DNA of 11,578 nt from Candidatus Omnitrophota bacterium (GTDB taxonomy: Bacteria; Omnitrophota; Gorgyraeia; B26-G9), in assembly GCA_022013205.1 (NCBI GenBank), contig JAKLQT010000186.1, forward strand, positions 1 to 11,578, read 5' to 3'. The notes beneath the pieces were generated by a model. It did not search any database. It saw only the letters and a list, made by a program, of their open reading frames with translations, and was not told where the DNA came from. Of the stretch, positions 6,148-11,578 are shown piece by piece (positions within the stretch are counted from its first letter, which is position 1; each line of letters begins with the position of its first letter). The translations under genes and the position numbers were made by a program.

Positions 6148-6312
6148 ATTATTACCTTGAAAAGCCTTTGCTTTCGAGGACTTAGAGGGATTAAAACAGT
6201 TTGCCCTGTACCTGTAAGGCTCTCTGATTCAGGGCAGCAGATGCGCGGGGTACGTGTCTAAGAGCAGACAATATGATGGAATATTCGGGATAGAAAAAGG
6301 GGAAGAAAAGCT
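6148..6312 (+). promoter_or_regulatory. Structured 5' leader of the branching-enzyme mRNA
   Basis: About 165 untranslated bases separate the predicted transcription start from the ATG. TGCCCTG (6202-6208) pairs with CAGGGCA (6230-6236), and TGTCT (6255-6259) pairs with AGACA (6266-6270). AGCCTT (6163-6168) can pair with AAGGCT (6216-6221), which lies in the loop of the first hairpin, giving a possible pseudoknot. I recognise no known riboswitch. The ribosome site AAGGGGAAG (6297-6305) is outside these stems. Confidence 0.4.
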
Positions 6313-7893
6313 ATGGAAAAAGGGTATCTTTGTATTGTGCTTCATGGGCATCTGCCGTTTGTACGGCACCCGGAACATGAAGATTTTTTAGAAGAAAAAT
6401 GGCTGTATGAAGCGATAACGGAAACATACATTCCTTTATTAAATGTTTTTGAGCAGTTAATAAAGGATAAGGTTGATTTTCGTATTACGATGGGCCTTTC
6501 TCCGTCTTTGATCTCAATGCTTCTTGACCCCCTGCTGCAGAACAGATATGTGCGTCATATTGAAAAATTAATAGAACTTGCCAGCCGTGAAGTTGAAAGG
6601 ACTAGATGGCAGCCTGAATTTAACAGGCTGGCTTTGATGTATTTAAGTAAATTTAACCTGGCTCGATACATCTTTGTTGATAAATATAATCGTAATATTG
6701 TCGAAGGATTCAAAAGAGTTCAGGACGCGGGAAAACTGGAAATTATGACATGCGGAGCAACGCATGGATTTTTTCCTCTCATGGAGGTATGCAAGTCCGC
6801 TGTAAGGGCCCAGGTACGTACGGCGGTTGATCAGTACAGAAGGGTTTTTAACTGTCAACCTAAGGGGATATGGCTGCCTGAATGCGGATACAACCCTGGT
6901 GATGATGAGATTTTGCGTGAGAATGGATTGCGCTACTTTTTTACAGATACGCATGGAGTGCTTCACGGCACCCCAAGGCCTAAATATGGAGTTTTTGCTC
7001 CGGTATATTGTAAATCAGGAGTGGCTTGTTTTGGCCGGGATCTTGAATCCTCAAAGCAGGTTTGGAGCGCGAAACAAGGATATCCGGGGGACGAGAATTA
7101 CCGCGAATTCTATAGAGACATAGGATTTGACCTTGATTTTGACTATATAAGGCCATATATTCATTCTGACGGGATACGTACTAATACTGGCATTAAATAT
7201 TATAGAATAACCGGTGAAACTGATAATAAACAGGTATATAATAATGATAAGGCACAGGAAATAGCGGCTATACACGCGAGTAATTTTATGTTTAACCGCG
7301 AAAAGCAGGCCGAATATGTAGCCGGAATTATAAAAAGAAAACCGATCATTGTTTCACCTTATGACGCGGAGTTGTTTGGCCATTGGTGGTATGAGGGGCC
7401 TGACTGGATCAATTATCTGCTGCGTAAAATTGCTTTTGATCAAAAGACGATAAAAACGATAAATCCTTCTGAGTACCTGGAGAAATATCCTAAGAATCAG
7501 GTGATTACCCCATCATTGTCGAGTTGGGGATGGAAAGGTTATTCGGAGTTCTGGCTTGAAGGTTCGAATGACTGGGTTTACCGTCATTTACATAAAGCCT
7601 CTGAGCGGATGAGTGAATTAGTAAAACTTTACCCCAACGCGAAAGCATTGACTTTGAGGGCACTGAACCAGGGGCTGCGGGAGTTATTGCTGGGGCAGAG
7701 TTCTGATTGGGCATTTATTATGAAAACCGGCACGCATACTTCATATGCGCTTGAGAGAACAAAAGGCCATCTCCTGAACTTTACAAAACTTTATTACCAG
7801 ATAAGAGAACATAATATTGACGAGGGATGGCTTAGAAGCATTGAGGAAAAAAATAACATTTTTCCGGACATTGATTATCGTTTTCATTCTTAA
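6313..7893 (+). CDS. GH57 alpha-1,4-glucan branching enzyme (DUF1957 type)
   Basis: This 526-residue enzyme transfers alpha-1,4 chain segments to form alpha-1,6 branches in glycogen-like glucan. Residues 1 to about 400 form the GH57 catalytic barrel. Region 1 is HGHLPFV (H11, H13). WLPECGY carries the probable nucleophile E190, and SPYDAELFGHWWYEGP carries the probable acid/base D351, spaced as in the Thermococcus kodakarensis enzyme. The SWGWKGYSEFWLEGSNDW segment and the helical C-terminal DUF1957 region (about 410-526) complete the architecture. Length is normal and no key residue is missing. There is no signal peptide, so it acts in the cytoplasm. It is transcribed from its own promoter but lies directly after the DUF4912 gene. 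No clear terminator follows it. A GH57 alpha-amylase or 4-glucanotransferase is less likely given the WLPECGY motif and DUF1957 tail. Confidence 0.92.
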   Translation: MEKGYLCIVLHGHLPFVRHPEHEDFLEEKWLYEAITETYIPLLNVFEQLIKDKVDFRITMGLSPSLISMLLDPLLQNRYVRHIEKLIELASREVERTRWQPEFNRLALMYLSKFNLARYIFVDKYNRNIVEGFKRVQDAGKLEIMTCGATHGFFPLMEVCKSAVRAQVRTAVDQYRRVFNCQPKGIWLPECGYNPGDDEILRENGLRYFFTDTHGVLHGTPRPKYGVFAPVYCKSGVACFGRDLESSKQVWSAKQGYPGDENYREFYRDIGFDLDFDYIRPYIHSDGIRTNTGIKYYRITGETDNKQVYNNDKAQEIAAIHASNFMFNREKQAEYVAGIIKRKPIIVSPYDAELFGHWWYEGPDWINYLLRKIAFDQKTIKTINPSEYLEKYPKNQVITPSLSSWGWKGYSEFWLEGSNDWVYRHLHKASERMSELVKLYPNAKALTLRALNQGLRELLLGQSSDWAFIMKTGTHTSYALERTKGHLLNFTKLYYQIREHNIDEGWLRSIEEKNNIFPDIDYRFHS

Positions 7894-7894
7894 A

Positions 7895-8160
7895 AGCGAA
7901 TAGCGTTTAGCGGTTAGCGAATAGACATATGTACTAGGACGCCAGACGCAAAATATGTTATGAGTGACGAATGATGAGTTACGAGTGAAAAGCTGAAAAG
8001 CAAAAACAGCTGATTGTTTAAAATCAGGTAGCAAGTAATAAGTGGAAATTAAAAATAAGAATGAAGAATTTTGAAATTTTATGTTTTTATCTAAGCATTA
8101 ATACTTGTTGTTTAGTTTCTTGGTTCTCTCGCTACTTGCTACTCTTTACTCGCTACTTTC
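7895..8160. repeat. Degenerate low-complexity repeats between the branching-enzyme gene and uppS
   Basis: AGCGAATAG occurs at 7895-7903 and 7916-7924. TGAGTGACGA (7961-7970) is echoed by TGAGTTACGA (7975-7984). GTAGCAAGTA (8028-8037) has an exact inverted copy at 8133-8142, inside a stretch (8128-8157) whose complement reads as tandem TAGCGAGTA-like units. The region looks like a decayed minisatellite or MITE-like element, not a gene. A TTGAAA at 8071-8076 has no well-spaced -10, so I cannot place the uppS promoter. Confidence 0.6.
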
Positions 8161-8173
8161 TGAATGGATTGAG

Positions 8174-8899
8174 ATGAGCAAATCACTACAAGTCCCTGAG
8201 CATATCGCGATTATTATGGACGGTAACGGCCGCTGGGCTAAAGCGAAGAAACTGCCGCGAATTGCCGGCCACAGAAAAGGCGCGGAAGTAGTAAAATCTA
8301 TTGTAAAGTGCTGTGATGATTTGGGGGTCGGATTTTTAACTCTGTATACTTTTTCTACTGAAAACTGGAAAAGGCCGGAAAAGGAAATAAATTTTTTAAT
8401 GGGCCTTTTAAGCTGGTTTCTGGAAAAGGAGATCAGCAACCTGAAAAAAAACAATGCCCGGTTTCTGACCATAGGCAATATTGAGAAATTACCGAAAAAA
8501 GCCCGGGAGGTTATTGCCAGGGCAAAGGAACAGACAAAGAGCAATACAGGGCTTAACCTTATTCTGGCTTTAAATTACGGCGCCCGTTTTGAGATTATTG
8601 AGGCGGTTAAATCAATATGCGGGGATATAAAAGATAAGCGGCTTTACGCGGCTGAATTGAACGAGGAAATCTTTTCAGGTTATTTAAATACCGCGGGTAT
8701 TCCTGACCCGGATCTTTTGATCCGCACCAGCGGAGAGATGAGGTTGAGTAATTTTCTGCTCTGGCAGTTATCTTACAGTGAATTGTATGTAACGGATAAG
8801 TTATGGCCTGATTTCAATGAAGCTGAGTTAAAAAAAGCTATTGATATTTTCCAAGAGAGAAAACGCCGTTTTGGCGGCATTGTGCGTGAAAAAGGATAG
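8174..8899 (+). CDS. uppS: Undecaprenyl diphosphate synthase (cis-prenyltransferase)
   Basis: It condenses isopentenyl diphosphate units onto farnesyl diphosphate to make the C55 carrier for peptidoglycan and other envelope polymers. The 241-residue protein has every family motif: IIMDGNGRWAK with catalytic D16, GHRKGAEVV, LTLYTFSTENWKRP, and IRTSGEMRLSNFLLWQ with R184, R190 and S192 that bind diphosphate, then ELYVT...WPDF. I chose the ATG at 8174. The frame is open back to a TTG at 8105, but that extension lies in repetitive DNA and would add a leader absent from the family. The ribosome site is weak (GGATTGAG). It is the first gene of an isoprenoid and lipid operon; the next gene begins 3 bases after its stop. 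Confidence 0.95.
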   Translation: MSKSLQVPEHIAIIMDGNGRWAKAKKLPRIAGHRKGAEVVKSIVKCCDDLGVGFLTLYTFSTENWKRPEKEINFLMGLLSWFLEKEISNLKKNNARFLTIGNIEKLPKKAREVIARAKEQTKSNTGLNLILALNYGARFEIIEAVKSICGDIKDKRLYAAELNEEIFSGYLNTAGIPDPDLLIRTSGEMRLSNFLLWQLSYSELYVTDKLWPDFNEAELKKAIDIFQERKRRFGGIVREKG

Positions 8900-8902
8900 G
8901 GT

Positions 8903-9724
8903 ATGGCGATGAGTGCCTCAACAAAAAGAGTTATTACTGCAACCTCCATTATTTTGTTTGTCGGATTAGGATTGTTTTTTTTACCTATGTGGGCTTATGC
9001 GGCGATTGTGATTTTGTTAATTGCCGGAGGCTTAAATGAATTTTATAGTTTAATTGAAAAAAAAGGGATTTTCATTTATAAATATTTTGGAGTTTTGATC
9101 GGGATTCTTATCCCTTTAAGTATTTATTTTAAATTTGAACCGACTAAAGGATGGGAGCTGCTGTTTATAGTTACGGCTACGTTGATTTTCTTTATTTTAC
9201 AGTTTATCCGTAAAGACAGCTCGCAGGCGATTGTGGGCATATCTACAACACTTTTCGGTATATTCTATGTTAGTTGGTTTTTTTCTTTTTTAATAAAAAT
9301 AAGATTTTTGCCTCATGGTACTTTGCTTGTTGCGTTTCTTTTACTGGTTACAAAGATAGGAGATGTAGGGGCTTATATCGTAGGCAGGAGTATGGGCAAA
9401 AATATGCTGATAACCAGAATTAGCCCTAAGAAAACGCTTGAAGGATCACTCGGCGGCCTTGGTTTTAGCTTGGGAGCTGCCATAATAAGCAAATTATATC
9501 TGCCTTTTATCCCCTTGATTCATCTGGTTGCGTTGGGTATTCTGATTGGTTTTCTCTCACAATTGGGTGATCTTTGCGAATCGCTGATAAAAAGAGACTG
9601 CCAGGTAAAAGACAGCGGAGCTCATTTGCCAGGACTGGGAGGAATCCTGGATGTTATTGATAGTATAATTTTTGCTTCTCCAATATTCTATTATTATTTA
9701 TTATGTTTTAAATTAATTCCTTAA
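8903..9724 (+). CDS. cdsA: Phosphatidate cytidylyltransferase
   Basis: It makes CDP-diacylglycerol from phosphatidate and CTP, the branch point for bacterial phospholipids. The 273-residue protein is almost entirely hydrophobic, with roughly seven or eight membrane helices. It has the family segments KTLEGSLGGL and QLGDLCESLIKRDCQVKDSG, with K230, R231, K236 and D237. The PROSITE-type CDS signature normally ends PGHGGxLDRxD; here it reads PGLGGILDVID (243-253), with L245 for histidine and V251 for arginine, while both aspartates (D250, D253) remain. I believe this variant occurs in PVC-group bacteria, so it is probably functional. AAAGGA (8891-8896), lying in the end of uppS, gives 6-base spacing to the ATG at 8903. 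A second in-frame ATG at 8909 is possible. Confidence 0.93.
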   Translation: MAMSASTKRVITATSIILFVGLGLFFLPMWAYAAIVILLIAGGLNEFYSLIEKKGIFIYKYFGVLIGILIPLSIYFKFEPTKGWELLFIVTATLIFFILQFIRKDSSQAIVGISTTLFGIFYVSWFFSFLIKIRFLPHGTLLVAFLLLVTKIGDVGAYIVGRSMGKNMLITRISPKKTLEGSLGGLGFSLGAAIISKLYLPFIPLIHLVALGILIGFLSQLGDLCESLIKRDCQVKDSGAHLPGLGGILDVIDSIIFASPIFYYYLLCFKLIP

Positions 9725-9728
9725 AACC

Positions 9729-10883
9729 ATGAAAAATATTGCAATCCTGGGATCAACCGGTTCTATTGGCACCAATACATTACGGGTAATTCATTCAAGG
9801 CCGGAAGATTTTCGGGTTATTGCCTTAAGCGCGTATCGTAATATGCGCTTGCTGGCTAAACAGATAAAATTATTCCAGCCTGAGCTTATCAGCGTAAAAG
9901 ATGAGAAGTGTATTAAAAAACTGGAGAAACTGGTAAATCTGTCCGGGATCCGTGTCTGTACGCAGGATACGGGGCTGATGTTGATTGCTAAGCATAAACA
10001 GGTTCAGACCCTGGTTGTTGCCACAGCAGGCACTGTAAGCCTTGTCCCTACGCTTCTTGCGATTGAACATGGAAAAACTATAGCTTTGGCTAATAAGGAA
10101 CCTCTGGTGATGGCCGGAGAGATCCTTATGCGGGTTGTTAAAAAAAATAAGGGAAGGATAATCCCTGTTGATTCTGAGCACAGCGCGATTTTTCAATGCC
10201 TGCGTAAAGAGGAAAAAGATTCCCTGCGGCGCATTTACCTTACAGGGACAGGCGGCCCTTTTCGTAATTATTCGAAAAAAGCCCTGCAGGAAGTTAATTT
10301 AAAAATGGCCCTGAAACATCCAAAATGGAAAATGGGCCAAAAAATAACTATAGATTCAGCGACTTTAATGAATAAAGGCCTTGAGCTTATTGAAGCGAGG
10401 TGGCTTTTTGATATTCCGGCGCAGATGATAGAAATTGTTATTCACCCCCAGGCTTTGATCCATTCTATGGTTGAATTTTGTGATCACTCGATACTTGCTC
10501 AACTTGGGGTGGCTGACATGAGGTTACCGATACAGTACGCCCTTGATTATCCAAAGCGAACAGTAAACAAACTTAAGCCGCCTGATTTTTTCAGTTTAAA
10601 GTCGTTAACATTTTTTAAACCTGATTTAAATAAGTTTCCCTGTCTTGGGATAGCAAGAAAAGTTGCTGAGCTGGGAGGTAGTGCCGGCTGTGTGATGAAC
10701 GCGGCTAATGAAATAGCTGTTGAGGCATTTCTAAATGAAAAAATTAATTTTCTTAAAATACCTGATGTGATTTTAAGAGTTTTGGAAAAACATAAATTCG
10801 TAAAATGTCCGACTCTGGATGAAATTTTCAGTTTTGATGAATGGGCAAGAAGGGAGGCAGGATTACTGTGTCATCAACTTTAG
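9729..10883 (+). CDS. dxr: 1-deoxy-D-xylulose 5-phosphate reductoisomerase
   Basis: It performs the first committed step of the MEP isoprenoid pathway, converting DXP to MEP with NADPH. The 384-residue protein is complete. It has the NADPH loop GSTGSIG (8-14), ALANKEPLVMAGE, the metal ligands D148 and E150 in PVDSEHSAIFQ, LTGTGGPFR (usually LTASGGPFR), HPKWKMG, DSATLMNKGLELIEARWLF with N215, K216 and E219, and HPQALIHSMVEF. NAANEIAVEAF lies in the C-terminal helical domain. The common NKESLV is NKEPLV here. Only 4 bases separate it from cdsA and I see no Shine-Dalgarno sequence, so translation probably depends on coupling. The product feeds the prenyl diphosphates that UppS uses. Confidence 0.97.
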   Translation: MKNIAILGSTGSIGTNTLRVIHSRPEDFRVIALSAYRNMRLLAKQIKLFQPELISVKDEKCIKKLEKLVNLSGIRVCTQDTGLMLIAKHKQVQTLVVATAGTVSLVPTLLAIEHGKTIALANKEPLVMAGEILMRVVKKNKGRIIPVDSEHSAIFQCLRKEEKDSLRRIYLTGTGGPFRNYSKKALQEVNLKMALKHPKWKMGQKITIDSATLMNKGLELIEARWLFDIPAQMIEIVIHPQALIHSMVEFCDHSILAQLGVADMRLPIQYALDYPKRTVNKLKPPDFFSLKSLTFFKPDLNKFPCLGIARKVAELGGSAGCVMNAANEIAVEAFLNEKINFLKIPDVILRVLEKHKFVKCPTLDEIFSFDEWARREAGLLCHQL

Positions 10884-11578
10884 CGTTTGTTTTTGTTCTG
10901 GGAGTATTGGTGCTTGTGCATGAGTGCGGCCATTTTATTGTGGCAAAATTACTGCGTGTTCGCGTTGAGATATTCTCCATAGGTTTTGGTAAAAAATTGC
11001 TTGGAATAAAAAAAGGAGATACAGAGTACCGTATTTCGCTTGTTCCTTTGGGCGGTTATATAAAGCTTTCCGGAGATAACCCGGAAGAAAAGCGTGATGG
11101 GCAATCATGGGAATTTCTGTCAAAGACCCCGGGAGAGCGCGCGGCAATTGTAGCCGCGGGCCCCGCGTTTAACTATTTAGTAGCTTTTCTGCTTTTCACT
11201 CTTGTCTTTTTTTTAGGTGTGCCTAATTTGACCGCAAAGATTGGTGAACTTAAAGATAATTACCCCGCGCAAACGGCAGGTATCCAGGCGGGGGACCGTA
11301 TCCTTTCTATAGACGGCCAGAAGGTTGAATTTTGGGAGGAACTTTCTGCTATTATATACAAAAAAACCCAGGAGAAGCAAATCAGCATTAAGATACAGCG
11401 CCAGGACAAGGTTTTTGATTTGAGTATAAAGCCTAAGGTGGAAACCACCAAAAATATTTTTGGCGAAGATATTAAAATCGGCCTTATCGGAATAATGCCG
11501 TCTCAGGAGACAAAGATTGTACGCTTTGGCCTTATTGCCTCAGTGCAGAAAGGGGCAGAGCGTATCATAACCCTGACA
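10868..11578 (+). CDS. rseP: RseP-type site-2 intramembrane metalloprotease, N-terminal part
   Basis: The frame opens at a GTG that overlaps the end of dxr by 16 bases, with a strong ribosome site AGGGAGG (10851-10857). It stays open to the window end, giving 237 of an expected 350-450 residues. Helix 1 carries the zinc motif HECGH (18-22, HExxH). LVPLGGYIKLSG follows, then a second hydrophobic segment with GPAFN (98-102) and NYLVAFLLF. A PDZ domain (about 118-190) contains AGIQAGDRILSIDGQ. The second catalytic motif (NxxPxPxLDG) lies beyond the window. RseP cleaves membrane-bound anti-sigma factors and remnant signal peptides. The order uppS-cdsA-dxr-rseP is a shuffled version of the E. coli cluster. 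It is not a broken gene; the end is only the window edge. Confidence 0.95.
   Translation, partial: MSSTLAFVFVLGVLVLVHECGHFIVAKLLRVRVEIFSIGFGKKLLGIKKGDTEYRISLVPLGGYIKLSGDNPEEKRDGQSWEFLSKTPGERAAIVAAGPAFNYLVAFLLFTLVFFLGVPNLTAKIGELKDNYPAQTAGIQAGDRILSIDGQKVEFWEELSAIIYKKTQEKQISIKIQRQDKVFDLSIKPKVETTKNIFGEDIKIGLIGIMPSQETKIVRFGLIASVQKGAERIITLT

Noticed and set aside
6643..6966. 107-codon minus-strand frame inside the branching-enzyme gene
   Set aside because: It is antisense to highly conserved GH57 coding sequence and its product shows no domain.
8105..8173. N-terminal extension of uppS from a TTG start
   Set aside because: The extra 23 codons fall in repetitive DNA and have no counterpart in the family; the ATG at 8174 gives the usual length.

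Overview
All genes lie on the + strand of AT-rich bacterial DNA. The gene set (ParA with an AMPK-type glycogen-binding domain, a DUF4912 protein, a GH57 branching enzyme, and a uppS-cdsA-dxr-rseP run whose CdsA has an atypical signature) resembles Candidatus Omnitrophota or related PVC-group bacteria. This assignment comes from memory of such genomes, not from a search.

Layout. Positions 1-69 look like the right end of an IS200/IS605 (TnpB) element, with the hairpin that closes the omega RNA and perhaps the last codons of tnpB. A strong rho-independent terminator follows at 119-171. Positions 367-3876 hold a compact four-gene run: a ParA ATPase fused to a C-terminal AMPK/CBM48 glycogen-binding domain, a MinD/ParA-like protein that has lost its P-loop, a small protein resembling an inactive NucS-type nuclease fold with an acidic tail, and a PgeF/YfiH-type protein. 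A hairpin-rich 332-base gap leads to a lysine-rich DUF4912 protein (4209-5891), which ends at a terminator (6062-6098). A good sigma70-type promoter (6113-6141) and a structured leader of about 165 bases precede the GH57 alpha-1,4-glucan branching enzyme (6313-7893). After 280 bases of degenerate repeats comes the housekeeping operon uppS-cdsA-dxr-rseP (8174 to the window end), which supplies isoprenoid precursors, the undecaprenyl carrier lipid, CDP-diacylglycerol and an intramembrane protease.

Central interpretation. The ParA-CBM fusion keeps the residues that bind glycogen in AMPK beta. The degenerate ParA-like protein and the DUF4912 protein share a 17-residue segment (14 identical) centred on LGKGLxDISxLFLS. 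Its core matches the LG[RK]GL peptide at the N-terminus of ParB/Spo0J that stimulates the ParA ATPase. With the glucan branching enzyme next door, this suggests an undescribed ParA-type system that positions or segregates a glycogen-like granule, comparable in logic to McdA/McdB for carboxysomes. The sequence shows the domains and the shared motif; the granule-positioning role is inference.
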